From Mycobacterium sp. 852002-50816_SCH5313054-b (lineage in GTDB: Bacteria > Actinomycetota > Actinomycetes > Mycobacteriales > Mycobacteriaceae): a stretch of 64,000 bases of DNA. The position numbers were made by a program, and so were the translations under genes. Below the pieces are notes generated by a model that was not told the DNA's origin, searched no databases, and saw only the letters and a program-made list of their open reading frames with translations. The number at the start of each line of letters is the position of its first letter. The first letter of the stretch is position 1. This document shows positions 26,927 through 35,120 of the stretch, piece after piece. The stretch is taken from assembly GCF_001667185.1 (NCBI RefSeq), contig NZ_LZIC01000050.1:1-64000 (forward strand). The letters are read 5' to 3'.

Positions 26927-28333
26927 ATGCGACGCGTGCACGCTTTCGGTGACGATGCCCTCGGTGACCTCGACGCAGTCGGCCTGGCCGACGCCCTCCG
27001 GGCGGGTTCAGTCGGCAGAGCCGAGGTCACCGAGGCCGCCATCGCCCGGACCGAGGCCGTCGACCCGGTCCTGAACGGAACGGCGCACAAGGCCTACGAG
27101 CAGGCGCGGGCCGCCGCGGCCGGCGGCCCCGCCGCGGGTTTCTTCAGCGGCGTCCCGACGTTCGTCAAGGACAACGTCGACGTCGCCGGCCAGCCGACGA
27201 TGCACGGCACCGACGCGTGGACGCCGTGGAACGCGACCTCCGACAGCGAATTCACCCGGCTCTACCTGGCCACCGGGGTGGCGCCCGTGGGCAAGACGCA
27301 GTTGTCGGAATTCGGGTTCAGCGCGTCCGCCGAACACCCGCGGCTGGGGCCGGTCCGCAACCCCTGGGACACCGATTACAGCGCCGGCGCCTCGTCGTCG
27401 GGGTCGGGCGCGTTCGTCGCCGCGGGCGTGGTGCCGATCGCGCACGCCAACGACGGCGGCGGCTCGATCCGGATCCCGGCCGCCTGCAACGGGCTGGTCG
27501 GGCTCAAGCCGTCGCGGGGGCGGCTGCCGCTGGACCCGCAGCTGCGCCGGATGCCCGTGGGGATCGTCGCCAACGGGGTGGTGACCCGCTCGGTGCGCGA
27601 CACCGCGGCGTTCTATCGCGAGGCCGAACGCATCTGGCGCAACCCCAAGCTGGCGCCGGTGGGCGACGTCGCCGGCCCCGGCAGGCGGCGCCTGACGATC
27701 GCCGTGGTGACGCGGTCAGTCCTGCGCGAGTGCAGCCCGCAAGTGCGTGAGCTGACGCTGAAGTCCGCCGCCCTGCTCGAGGAACTCGGCCACCGTGTCG
27801 AGTACCTCGACAAACCGCCGGTGCCGGCCAGTTTCGTCGACGACTTCGTGCTGTACTGGGGATTCTTGGCGCTGGCGCAGGTGCGCACCGGGACCCGCCT
27901 GTTCGGCAAGACGTTCGACCGCACGAAGCTGGACAGCCTGACGCTGGGGCTGGAGCGCAACACCGGCCGCAACCTGCACCGGCTCCCGCTGGCGATCGTG
28001 CGCCTGCGCCGAATCCGTCGGCGCACCGCGCAGCTTTTCGGCACCTACGACGCGGTGCTGACCCCGACGCTCGCCGACGAGACACCCCGCATTGGCTACC
28101 TGGCGCCCACCGACTATCACCAGGTCATCGACCGGCTGATCGACTGGGTGTCGTTCACCCCGCTGCAGAACGTCACCGGCGAGCCCGCGATTTCGCTGCC
28201 GCTGGCCCAATCCGCCGACGGCATGCCGGTGGGCATGATGCTGTCGGCCGACCTGGGGCAGGAATCGACGCTGCTGGAACTCGCCTACGAACTCGAAGAG
28301 GCGCGGCCGTGGGCCCGCATCCAGGCCGCGTAG
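26927..28333 (+). CDS. amiC: Amidase signature enzyme AmiC
   Basis: 468 residues. Amidase-signature family with a Ser-cisSer-Lys triad: Lys in GVPTFVKDNVD (about 83), the cis-Ser in SAGASSSGSGAF, and the nucleophile Ser in DGGGSIRIPA. It hydrolyses amides to acids, with the natural substrate unknown. The order matches M. tuberculosis Rv2888c, which in that species is repressed by the neighbouring MarR protein Rv2887 (reported, from memory). ATG 26927 follows a TAGCGT by 7 nt, so it may be leaderless. Confidence 0.92.
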   Translation: MRRVHAFGDDALGDLDAVGLADALRAGSVGRAEVTEAAIARTEAVDPVLNGTAHKAYEQARAAAAGGPAAGFFSGVPTFVKDNVDVAGQPTMHGTDAWTPWNATSDSEFTRLYLATGVAPVGKTQLSEFGFSASAEHPRLGPVRNPWDTDYSAGASSSGSGAFVAAGVVPIAHANDGGGSIRIPAACNGLVGLKPSRGRLPLDPQLRRMPVGIVANGVVTRSVRDTAAFYREAERIWRNPKLAPVGDVAGPGRRRLTIAVVTRSVLRECSPQVRELTLKSAALLEELGHRVEYLDKPPVPASFVDDFVLYWGFLALAQVRTGTRLFGKTFDRTKLDSLTLGLERNTGRNLHRLPLAIVRLRRIRRRTAQLFGTYDAVLTPTLADETPRIGYLAPTDYHQVIDRLIDWVSFTPLQNVTGEPAISLPLAQSADGMPVGMMLSADLGQESTLLELAYELEEARPWARIQAA

Positions 28334-28339
28334 CTTGGT

Positions 28340-28371
28340 GGCGGCGACCCGTTTCGCCCGGCTTCGCCGCC
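28340..28371. terminator. Possible bidirectional terminator hairpin
   Basis: GGCGGCGA (28340-28347), a 16-nt loop, then TCGCCGCC (28364-28371), between the convergent amiC and marR genes. There is no T tract, so it would be an intrinsic terminator only in the loose mycobacterial sense. Confidence 0.4.
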
Positions 28372-28389
28372 CTCGCGATCGCCGTGTGA

Positions 28390-28812
28390 TCAGCCGTCGG
28401 ATCCGAGCTTCTCGAGCATGCGCTTGAACTCGCGCTGCTGCGCGTCGGTCAGCTTGCCCAGGATACGGGCATCGGCGACGCGGACCGCGGCCTCCGCGCG
28501 CTTCAGCAGCGCGCGGCCCTGACCGGTCAGCGTGGCCGGTAGCGCCCGGCCGGAGGAGACCGACGCCGGCCGCTCCACGGCCCCAACGTCTTCCAGCCCC
28601 CGCAGCACCGTGTTCATCGCCTGCGGTGTGACGTTGGTGTGCCGGGACAATTCCGCGCTCGACATTCCCGGGTGCATCGAAAGGATGCGCAGGCAGACGA
28701 ATTCGGGCAGCGTCAGGCGCAGCGGACCCAGCACCGCGGAAACCTCCGGCCGCAGCACGGCTCCCACCCGGTACAGCAGGTAACCCAGCGGAGCGTCTTC
28801 GGCCTGGCCCAT
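28390..28812 (-). CDS. MarR family transcriptional regulator (Rv2887-like)
   Basis: 140 residues. Winged helix-turn-helix with SSAELSRHTNVTPQAMNTVLRGLEDVGAVERP at about 56-88 and flanking dimerisation helices. The wing (ASVSSGRALPATLT) is complete. ATG 28812 matches the family start (MGQAEDAPLGYLLYRVG). The close M. tuberculosis relative controls drug-modifying and amidase functions. It converges on amiC and is divergent from the DUF1360-chaB pair, either of which could be regulated. Confidence 0.88.
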   Translation of the reverse strand: MGQAEDAPLGYLLYRVGAVLRPEVSAVLGPLRLTLPEFVCLRILSMHPGMSSAELSRHTNVTPQAMNTVLRGLEDVGAVERPASVSSGRALPATLTGQGRALLKRAEAAVRVADARILGKLTDAQQREFKRMLEKLGSDG

Positions 28813-28880
28813 GTCAGCGATCTTGACATATCCGGGGCGCCGGGCTGCGCATCTTCGCCGGTGCGGTTCAGCGCAGACGT

Positions 28881-28905
28881 GGTTCCCGGGCGCCCAACGG
28901 GGTAA
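28881..28905 (+). promoter_or_regulatory. Possible SigF-type promoter
   Basis: GGTTC (28881-28885), 14 bp, then GGGTAA (28900-28905), upstream of the DUF1360 gene. Mycobacterial SigF promoters look like GGWWT-N16/17-GGGTAY. The spacing here is 2 bp short, so this is tentative. Confidence 0.3.
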
Positions 28906-28937
28906 CCCACAGGGGATCCAGACGTGAAGGAGCGCCG

Positions 28938-29474
28938 ATGGGCGATGCAATCGAAATGACTCAAGGGGTGGCCGAGCACGCGCGGCGGGAAGCCGACGCC
29001 TACCGCGGCGACAACCCCCGACCGCTGGAGGGCTACACCGTGGTCCTCGCGATCTACGGCGCCCTGGTCGCCCTGGCCGGCGTCATCGCCGCGGCCACCG
29101 GACGCACGCTGCCAGAGCGCTGGAGTGTCCAGGACCTCCTGACCGTCACCATCGGCACCCACAAGCTGTCGCGCACGGTGTCCAAGGACGCCGTGACCAG
29201 CCCCTTACGGGCGCCGTTTGCGCGCTACGCGGGTTCCGGCGGCCCGGCCGAGGTGATGGAGGAAACGCGCCACGGCAGCGCGCTGCGGCACAGCTTGGGG
29301 GAGTTGTTGACATGCCCCTTCTGCCTGGACATGTGGGTGGCCACCGCGTTCGTCATCGGGTTGATCTTCGTGCCGAGACCGACCCGGCTGATCGCGGGCA
29401 CCTTCACCGCCCTGGCCGGCGCCGATTTCTTGCAGCTGGCCTACGCGCGGGCCCAGCAGCTGGCCGAGGGCTGA
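28938..29474 (+). CDS. DUF1360 family membrane protein
   Basis: 178 residues. A first membrane helix lies at about 32-55 (YTVVLAIYGALVALAGVIAAA) and a second at about 130-155 (WVATAFVIGLIFV), possibly with a third. Between them are the family motifs THKLSRTVSKDAVTSPLRAPF and GELLTCPFCLDMW, whose C-x-x-C may bind metal or be redox-active. Related to spore/stress proteins of unknown role. GAAGGAG precedes the ATG. The ChaB-like gene follows 16 bp later, so they form an operon. Confidence 0.83.
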   Translation: MGDAIEMTQGVAEHARREADAYRGDNPRPLEGYTVVLAIYGALVALAGVIAAATGRTLPERWSVQDLLTVTIGTHKLSRTVSKDAVTSPLRAPFARYAGSGGPAEVMEETRHGSALRHSLGELLTCPFCLDMWVATAFVIGLIFVPRPTRLIAGTFTALAGADFLQLAYARAQQLAEG

Positions 29475-29490
29475 CAACCGAGGAGGTCCA

Positions 29491-29904
29491 GTGCCCAAGA
29501 CGACGAAAGGCGGCGCGGCAAAGAAGAGCGAATTGCCGAGCACCCTGCAGCGCTCCGACGCCAAAGCGCAACGCACGTTCGCAAAGACCCACGACTCGGC
29601 CGCCGAGGAGTACGGCAGCGAGGAGCGCGCCCACCGGGTGGCGTACTCGGCTCTCAAGCACGGTTTCGAGAAGGTCGGAGACCACTGGGAGCCCAAGGAA
29701 CAGAAGGGCCCGTCGGACGAGCTGGCCGAGCGCGGCGGTCCGGACAACAGCGGCCGGTCGGCCGAAGGTGTTGACGCCAACGCCAGCAAGAAGCATCTGC
29801 TCGACGTGGCGCGCCGGCTTGATGTGCGCGGTAGGTCGACGATGAACAAGTCGGAATTGGTCGACGCGATCAAGAAGCAGAACCGGCGGGTGCGCGGCCG
29901 CTGA
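29491..29904 (+). CDS. ChaB family protein with C-terminal Rho-N/SAP-like segment
   Basis: 137 residues. The ChaB domain at about 13-75 has LPSTLQRSDAKAQRTFAKTHDSA and ERAHRVAYSALKHGFEKVGDHW. The C-terminal ~40 residues (SKKHLLDVARRLDVRGRS-TMNKSELVDAIKKQ) form a small helical Rho-N/SAP-like module that often binds nucleic acid. ChaB proteins are named for a cation-transport locus, but their function is unproven; in actinobacteria they accompany stress genes. GTG start with GGAGG upstream. Highly charged, no signal peptide. Confidence 0.85.
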   Translation: MPKTTKGGAAKKSELPSTLQRSDAKAQRTFAKTHDSAAEEYGSEERAHRVAYSALKHGFEKVGDHWEPKEQKGPSDELAERGGPDNSGRSAEGVDANASKKHLLDVARRLDVRGRSTMNKSELVDAIKKQNRRVRGR

Positions 29905-30000
29905 CGGCGTTTGGGCGGCGATGGCGCCGGGAAGTCGGCTCTTTAAAGCCCGATCGTCGGGGAGTCGGGCGAGGACCGGGGCTCCTCAACGGTTCGGGTG

Positions 30001-30840
30001 CTACAGGATTGGCCGGCCTCCCGTGACGGCGATTCGCGCGCCGGAGATATAGCTCGCGTCGTCGGAGGCCAGTAGCACGTAGATGGGGGCCAGCTCGGCC
30101 GGCTGGCCGGCGCGCCCCAGCGGTACGTTGTCGCCGAACGACTCCACGCTTTCCGGGGGCATCGTCGACGGGATGAGCGGCGTCCATATCGGGCCCGGCG
30201 CCACGCTGTTGACCCGGATTCCCTTGTCGCCCAGCAGCTGCGCCAGGCTGGCCGAAAAATTGGCGATCGCCGCCTTCGTCGCCGCGTAGGGCGCCAGGGT
30301 GGGGTTGGGCGAATCGGAGTTGACCGACGAGCTGCCGATGATCGACGAGCCCGGTTTCATGTGCGCCACGGCGGCCTTGGCGAGGTGGAAATAGGCGCCG
30401 ATGTTGAGCCGGAACGTGTAGTCCCATTCCTCGTCACTGATCTCATCGAGGCTCTTGTGCATCATTTGGTAGGCCGCGTTGTTGACGAGGATGTCGACGC
30501 CGCCGAATTCCTCGACCGCCCGCGCGACCACGGCGCGGCAGTGGGCCGGGTCGGAGAGGTCGCCGCGCATCAGCACGCAGCTGCGGCCGGCGTCTTCGAC
30601 ATAGCGGGCGACATCGCGCGCGTCGTCGTCCTCGTTGAGGTAGGAGACCAGCACGTCGGCGCCTTCACGCGCAAATGCGATGGCGACGGCGCGGCCTATG
30701 CCGCTATCGCCTCCGGTGATGATCGCCTTTTTGCCGGAGAGTTTGCCCGAGCCCCGGTAGCTGTTTTCGCCGCAGTCCGGGACGGGATCCATTTGCGCCT
30801 GCACACCCGGAACTTCTTGTTGCTGCGCCGCAAAACTCAT
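30001..30840 (-). CDS. Short-chain dehydrogenase, general-stress type
   Basis: 279 residues. A ~30-residue extension (QMDPVPDCGENSYRGSGKLSGK) typical of the YhdG/GSP39 stress subgroup precedes the fold. Then come the NAD(P) motif TGGDSGIGRA, DLSDPAHC, NNAAYQ, the catalytic Ser in SSSVNSD, and Y-x-x-x-K in YAATKAAIANF, ending in ISGARIAVTGGRPIL. Oxidises or reduces an unknown alcohol/carbonyl. AAAGGACC precedes ATG 30840. Downstream, 29905-30000 holds no gene, only weak inverted repeats between this gene and the convergent ChaB gene. Confidence 0.9.
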   Translation of the reverse strand: MSFAAQQQEVPGVQAQMDPVPDCGENSYRGSGKLSGKKAIITGGDSGIGRAVAIAFAREGADVLVSYLNEDDDARDVARYVEDAGRSCVLMRGDLSDPAHCRAVVARAVEEFGGVDILVNNAAYQMMHKSLDEISDEEWDYTFRLNIGAYFHLAKAAVAHMKPGSSIIGSSSVNSDSPNPTLAPYAATKAAIANFSASLAQLLGDKGIRVNSVAPGPIWTPLIPSTMPPESVESFGDNVPLGRAGQPAELAPIYVLLASDDASYISGARIAVTGGRPIL

Positions 30841-31145
30841 TTCTGACAGGTCCTTTCACGCTTTCGCATTGGCTTCAACACCCCCCCTTTGGCTGCGGCT
30901 ACCCCGCGCGGGCGGAACTAATCGCGTCCTCACGGGGTGATGGCAATGGTGCCAATGTTAATTCTGTGGCGTGAAAGTCGCTGCGGGAAAAAATAATCAC
31001 CGGCACCGTTAATGCAGGTAGCGGCGCACATTTCGGACAATTCGGCGGTGATTCGGAGTTTAGCGGCCCGGCCAAAGGGTTATCTCCACGCAGTGCGGTT
31101 ATCGCCCTCTGTGTGGGAGCGATTGTTCGACACGAAAGGAATACG
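30841..31145. promoter_or_regulatory. 305-bp divergent intergenic region
   Basis: No coding sequence. It is less GC-rich than its surroundings and contains the promoters of the SDR (minus) and MPT63-like (plus) genes. GAAAGGA at ~31135 is the ribosome site of the latter. No clear palindrome or sigma consensus was pinned down. Confidence 0.4.
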
Positions 31146-31703
31146 ATGAAGGTCACCACTACCGCTGTAAAGAGTGCTATTGCTGCCGGAGCTGTAGCGG
31201 CTGCAGGCGTTTTCGCAGCAGCAACCGCTTCCGCCGCGCCCAACATCCAGGGCTTCGGCACCAGCGAACAGCTCGTCGACGGGCCCATGGTCACCAACTA
31301 CACGGTGAGCAATCTGCAGCCCAGCAACGTTTCGATTCCGGGCTACACGCCCAAGGGAACGCTCTACCAGGCCGACATCACGGCCAGGTCGGATGCCGGG
31401 ATCGTCACCCCGATGGTCAAGGACTTCAGCGCCCGCGGGCCTAACGGTCAGACCTACAAGCTGATCGACAAGGCCGGTGCGCCGGGCAGCCTCAACCCGG
31501 CGCCGATCCCGCAGGGCCAAGAGTCCACCGGAACGCTGTACTTCGACGTGACCGGCGCGCCGCCGAACGGCGTCGTCTACAACGACGGAATGCAGGACAT
31601 CCTGATGTGGACGTCGAACGTGCCCGGCGCCTCGACGCCTGGCGAGCCGCCGAACGCAAGTCCGGCACCGGGCCAACCGCCGGCCCCGGCGCCCCACGCG
31701 TAG
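31146..31703 (+). CDS. Secreted MPT63-like immunogenic protein (DUF1942)
   Basis: 185 residues. Signal peptide at about 1-31 ending in ATASAA. The mature part is the MPT63 immunoglobulin-like beta sandwich: VTNYTVSNLQPSNVSIPGYTPKGTLYQADI, VTPMVKDFSARGPNGQTYKL, IPQGQESTGTLYFDVTGAPPNGVVYNDGMQDILMW. A Pro/Ala-rich tail of ~28 residues is absent from classical MPT63 (159 residues, from memory). Function unknown; secreted by Sec. GAAAGGA is upstream. A strong terminator hairpin follows. Confidence 0.88.
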   Translation: MKVTTTAVKSAIAAGAVAAAGVFAAATASAAPNIQGFGTSEQLVDGPMVTNYTVSNLQPSNVSIPGYTPKGTLYQADITARSDAGIVTPMVKDFSARGPNGQTYKLIDKAGAPGSLNPAPIPQGQESTGTLYFDVTGAPPNGVVYNDGMQDILMWTSNVPGASTPGEPPNASPAPGQPPAPAPHA

Positions 31704-31716
31704 TCCGGTAGCAGCC

Positions 31717-31750
31717 ATCTCCCCGCGCCACCCCGATGGCGCGGGGAGAT
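31717..31750 (+). terminator. Strong terminator-type hairpin after the MPT63-like gene
   Basis: A perfect 14-bp inverted repeat (ATCTCCCCGCGCCA, loop CCCCGA, TGGCGCGGGGAGAT) starts 13 bp after the stop and is followed by TTTG. The most convincing terminator in the window. Confidence 0.75.
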
Positions 31751-31797
31751 TTGCGTATCCGGGAGTCCCGCGCGCCCGAATCGGGTACCCGACACTC

Positions 31798-32736
31798 ATG
31801 AGTAATCCCGATCACAGACCAGCCGAAGTACGCGCCCAAGCCAAGCTCAATGCCAGACGGGCGCGCGTGGCGATGGACGAGCGACGCAGCAAGACGGACG
31901 GCGGGATCGCCGGCTGGGTTGCGGACCGCGCCGGCAGGTGGGACCTCAGCGGCCAGGACGAGGCCACCCTGCAGCGCCAGAAGTTTTTCTGGAATGTGCT
32001 GGTGGACTACTGGTTCCGGATGGAGGTCGACGGCTGGGAGAACATCCCGCCGCAGCCGCCGGCGCTGCTGGTGGGCATCCACTCGGGCGCCCCGTTCGTC
32101 TGGGACGCCTGGACCGTCGGCCTGCAGTGGTGGCGGCGCTTCGGCCAGGACCGCCCGCTGCACGGCACGGCCCACGACGCGCTGATGGCGATCCCGGTCT
32201 TCGGGCGCTACTTCCGCTCGATGGGCGTGCTGCCGGCGGCCCCGGACGCGATCGCCACCGCGCTGGCGGAGGGGCGCGACGTGGCGCTGTGGCCCGGCGG
32301 GGAAGTGGACTCGCTGCGTCCGTGGATCGAGCGGGACCGCGCCAACCTCGCCGGGCGAAAGGGCTTCGTGAAAATGGCGATTCGTGCCGGCGTCCCGATC
32401 GTGCCGATCGCGACCGTCGGCGGAGCCGACGCGATGCCGGTGCTGATCCGCGGCGACCGCTTGTCGAGGGCGCTCAAGCTTGACCGGCTGCTGCGGCTCA
32501 AGGTCTTCCCGGTTGCCGTGTCCATACCGTGGGGTATCGCCCCGGCGGCGCTGCCGCAGTTGCCGGTGCCGGCCAAGATCAGGACCCGGTTCATGCCCGC
32601 CGTCGAGCTCGAGCGCGACCCGGCACGTGCCGACGATGACGACTACGTCGACCGCAAGTACCACGAGGTCGAGGACTCGATTCAGGAAGGCATGGACGCG
32701 CTGGCGCGAAAGCGGGCGCTGCCGCTCTTCGCGTGA
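31798..32736 (+). CDS. PlsC-type lysophospholipid acyltransferase family protein
   Basis: 312 residues. An N-terminal charged region of ~60 residues precedes the acyltransferase domain: YWFRMEVDGWENIP, HSGAPFVWDAW as the His...Asp block, the middle LMAIPVFGRYFRSMGVLPA, LWPGGEVDSLRPW resembling the PEGTR box, and VPIVPIATVGGADA. The His and Asp are separated by seven residues instead of the usual four. It probably transfers fatty acyl groups to a lipid or glycerol backbone. No strong transmembrane helix, so likely a peripheral membrane protein. It stands alone between a terminator and a regulator gene. Confidence 0.8.
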   Translation: MSNPDHRPAEVRAQAKLNARRARVAMDERRSKTDGGIAGWVADRAGRWDLSGQDEATLQRQKFFWNVLVDYWFRMEVDGWENIPPQPPALLVGIHSGAPFVWDAWTVGLQWWRRFGQDRPLHGTAHDALMAIPVFGRYFRSMGVLPAAPDAIATALAEGRDVALWPGGEVDSLRPWIERDRANLAGRKGFVKMAIRAGVPIVPIATVGGADAMPVLIRGDRLSRALKLDRLLRLKVFPVAVSIPWGIAPAALPQLPVPAKIRTRFMPAVELERDPARADDDDYVDRKYHEVEDSIQEGMDALARKRALPLFA

Positions 32737-32777
32737 GCCGATCCGCGAAAAACCTTGCGCCACGGGATTCGTCGCGG

Positions 32778-33515
32778 CTAGTGCGCCACTGGGTCGCTGG
32801 CCGGCCGTGTCGTCGACGTCCAGAGGGGGGGCAGCGTCGACCCGCTGAGGACCCATTCGGGGTGCGGCGGCGTGGACGCCATGTAGCCCACCCCACGCAC
32901 CGTGTCGACCAAGGATTCGTGTTCGGGTCCCAGTTTGGCGCGCAGCCGCCGCACGTGAACATCGACCGTGCGGACGCGACCGTTGCAGTCATAGCCCCAC
33001 ACTTCGTGCATCAACCTGGTACGTGTGAACGCCCGGCCGGCATGCTGCACAAGGAAATTCAGCAGTTTGAACTCGGTGAGCGTCAGCCCCAGGTCCGCAC
33101 CGTCGAGCGACCCGGTGAAGCTGGCCGGGTGCAGCAGCAGATCGCCGAATTTCACGGTGCCGTCCATCGCGCTGCGGCGGCGCGAGATCGCCAGCCGCAG
33201 CCGCGCCTGCAGCTCGTCGGCCCCGGCGGCGGGCAACAGCACGTCGTCGACGTGCCAGTCGACGTCCACCGCCGCGAAGTCCGCCGGCGCCACCACGGCC
33301 ACCACCGCGATGGACGGCGCGTCGGAAGCCAACCGGCGGCAGGCACTGCGTGCGGCCTCGAGATCGGTGCGCGCGTCGATGATCGCTACGTCGCCGTTAT
33401 CGGGGACGCCGCCGGTGAGGGGAACACGCCGCACCTGGTGCGCGAAATGCTTCAGGGTGGGCAGGGCCGTTTCGAAGTCGTCTACACCCGTAAGTAGTAA
33501 AACGTCCAACGACAT
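32778..33515 (-). CDS. OmpR/GlnR-type winged-helix response regulator-like protein
   Basis: 245 residues. A receiver-like domain at about 1-115 (SLDVLLLTGVDDF, VAIIDARTDLEAAR) lacks several conserved phosphorylation residues, as GlnR does. The C-terminal OmpR winged helix at about 125-220 has LTLTEFKLLNFLVQHAGRAFTRTRLMHEVWGYD, RVRTVDVHVRRLRAKLG and VRGVGYM. Such orphan regulators work without a kinase. It matches M. tuberculosis Rv2884. ATG 33515 gives the family start; a TTG two codons upstream is possible. Confidence 0.87.
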   Translation of the reverse strand: MSLDVLLLTGVDDFETALPTLKHFAHQVRRVPLTGGVPDNGDVAIIDARTDLEAARSACRRLASDAPSIAVVAVVAPADFAAVDVDWHVDDVLLPAAGADELQARLRLAISRRRSAMDGTVKFGDLLLHPASFTGSLDGADLGLTLTEFKLLNFLVQHAGRAFTRTRLMHEVWGYDCNGRVRTVDVHVRRLRAKLGPEHESLVDTVRGVGYMASTPPHPEWVLSGSTLPPLWTSTTRPASDPVAH

Positions 33516-33667
33516 CTCCAAACTCGTGAGTTTGTCATCGCCCCCCACCCGTAGGCACCTCACGGCGAGATGTCTGCCAGCGCAGCGCTGGGTACCCGAT
33601 TCAGAGCCAAACTATGCAAAGTTTATTGCCCCAGTTCGCGGGGTCCATGCTCCGGCCCGGGAATGCC

Positions 33668-33703
33668 GATGGGTCCGGCCCGTTTACACGGACCGGACCC
33701 ATC
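33668..33703 (-). terminator. Hairpin downstream of the CsbD gene
   Basis: GATGGGTCCGG (33668-33678), a 14-nt loop, CCGGACCCATC (33693-33703): a perfect 11-bp stem 14 nt after the csbD stop (minus strand). No T tract. Confidence 0.55.
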
Positions 33704-33717
33704 CTTGCGACAAGCTG

Positions 33718-33960
33718 CTACTGGTTGGACTTCTGGCGCTCCTCGGCCGCCTTGGCACCGCCGCGCGCGGCCTCGGCCTGGGCTTCCTTCTTTGCCGCGT
33801 CGCGCTGAGCCTCAGCCTTGTCCTGCTGGGCCTGGCCCTCGCGCGTGAGATCATCACGCCCGGCCACCGCACCGACGGCCTCCTTGGCCTTGCCCTTGAC
33901 GTCCTCGACGACGCCCTTGACCGCCTCGGCAGGTCCTGACTTGTTCTCGTTGTCCGCCAT
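33718..33960 (-). CDS. CsbD-like stress protein
   Basis: 80 residues, hydrophilic and helical. The CsbD motif KGVVEDVKGKAKEAVGAVAGRDDLTREGQAQQDKAEAQ is followed by an Ala/Lys/Glu-rich tail. CsbD relatives are induced by general stress in many bacteria; molecular function unknown. GAGGAGGAA is placed just before the ATG. The upstream region contains two tandem palindromes. Confidence 0.85.
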   Translation of the reverse strand: MADNENKSGPAEAVKGVVEDVKGKAKEAVGAVAGRDDLTREGQAQQDKAEAQRDAAKKEAQAEAARGGAKAAEERQKSNQ

Positions 33961-33990
33961 GGATTGTTCCTCCTCATTGGCGTACGTGGT

Positions 33991-34028
33991 TGAGCAACTG
34001 CTCAGCGCCGATCGCACAAGCGATCGGC
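33991..34028. repeat. Two tandem perfect palindromes upstream of csbD
   Basis: TGAGCA-AC-TGCTCA (33991-34004) and GCCGATCGC-ACAA-GCGATCGGC (34007-34028), 2 bp apart and 31-68 bp upstream of the CsbD start. They could be operators or stem-loops of a leader. Confidence 0.55.
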
Positions 34029-34279
34029 CCGTTACACGGTGGGGCGTGGTCCTTATTCTCCAGACCGTAAGTTCGCCCCCCGCGATGGTGACTATTCCCC
34101 GTGCCGCCGCCCGCTCAAACATCCGATGCCGGAAGGGAAGCGGCGCCGGAATCCACTTAAATCGCCAACTGTGCAGATAATGCACCCCGCCCGCGCCACA
34201 TTGTGTTGCGATGAGGCAGGATGTGAAATGCCGTTCCGGATGAGTTCGCCCGGGATGGCACTCTCATGCGAGGAGTCTG
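34029..34279 (+). promoter_or_regulatory. Intergenic region with pyrH promoter
   Basis: 251 bp without a supportable gene. TGCAGATAAT (-10 GATAAT at 34176-34181) looks like an extended -10 for pyrH, leaving a ~90-nt leader. A GAGGAG site lies just before the pyrH ATG. Confidence 0.4.
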
Positions 34280-35029
34280 ATGACGGAGCCGACGAGAAGC
34301 GCCAACGGCGTACCGGAAAGCCGATCCCAGTATTCGAGAGTCCTGCTCAAACTCGGTGGCGAAATGTTCGGCGGCGGCCAGGTCGGGCTGGATCCCGACG
34401 TCGTCGCCCAGGTCGCCCGCCAGATCGCGGAGGTGGTCCGCGGCGGCGTGCAGGTCGCCGTGGTGATCGGCGGGGGCAACTTCTTCCGGGGCGCGCAGCT
34501 GCAGCAGCGTGGCATGGAGCGCACGCGCTCGGACTACATGGGCATGCTCGGCACCGTCATGAACAGCCTCGCCCTGCAGGACTTCCTGGAGAAAGAGGGC
34601 ATCGTCACCCGGGTCCAGACCGCGATCACGATGGGCCAGGTGGCCGAGCCCTACCTGCCGTTGCGGGCCGTCCGGCACCTGGAGAAGGGCCGGGTGGTGA
34701 TCTTCGGCGCCGGCATGGGCCTGCCGTACTTCTCCACGGACACCACGGCCGCGCAGCGGGCACTGGAGATCGGCGCCGACGTGGTGCTGATGGCCAAGGC
34801 GGTCGACGGGGTGTTCTCCGCGGACCCGCGCCTGAACCCCGAGGCCGAGCTGATCACCGCGATCAGCCATCGCGAGGTCATCGACCGCGGGCTGCGAGTG
34901 GCCGATGCCACCGCGTTCAGCCTGTGCATGGACAATGGCATGCCGATCCTGGTGTTCAACCTGCTGACCAATGGGAATATCGCTCGGGCGGTCGCTGGTG
35001 AGAAGATCGGGACGCTGGTCACCACCTGA
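34280..35029 (+). CDS. pyrH: Uridylate kinase (UMP kinase)
   Basis: 249 residues. Amino-acid-kinase fold: [12 protein letters not shown] at about 22-33, [58 protein letters not shown] and [16 protein letters not shown]. It phosphorylates UMP to UDP, the first committed step of pyrimidine nucleotide polymerisation, and is hexameric and allosteric (GTP activates, UTP inhibits in relatives). First gene of pyrH-frr-cdsA-rlmN. Confidence 0.98.
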   Translation: MTEPTRSANGVPESRSQYSRVLLKLGGEMFGGGQVGLDPDVVAQVARQIAEVVRGGVQVAVVIGGGNFFRGAQLQQRGMERTRSDYMGMLGTVMNSLALQDFLEKEGIVTRVQTAITMGQVAEPYLPLRAVRHLEKGRVVIFGAGMGLPYFSTDTTAAQRALEIGADVVLMAKAVDGVFSADPRLNPEAELITAISHREVIDRGLRVADATAFSLCMDNGMPILVFNLLTNGNIARAVAGEKIGTLVTT

Positions 35030-35120
35030 GGGGAAGACGCGGAAATGATTTGCGCCGGCGATAGTGCAAAAGCGGCGATGTGGGGGTACCACCCGCTTGC
35101 GGGGGAGAGGAGTGGCGCCC

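Noticed and set aside
29905-30000. Terminator between the ChaB and SDR genes
   Set aside because: Only weak, interrupted inverted repeats around TCTTTAAAG, not enough to call.
34039-34279. Long plus-strand frame upstream of and across pyrH
   Set aside because: Arg/Gly-rich shadow translation of pyrH and its leader with no family features and no ribosome site.
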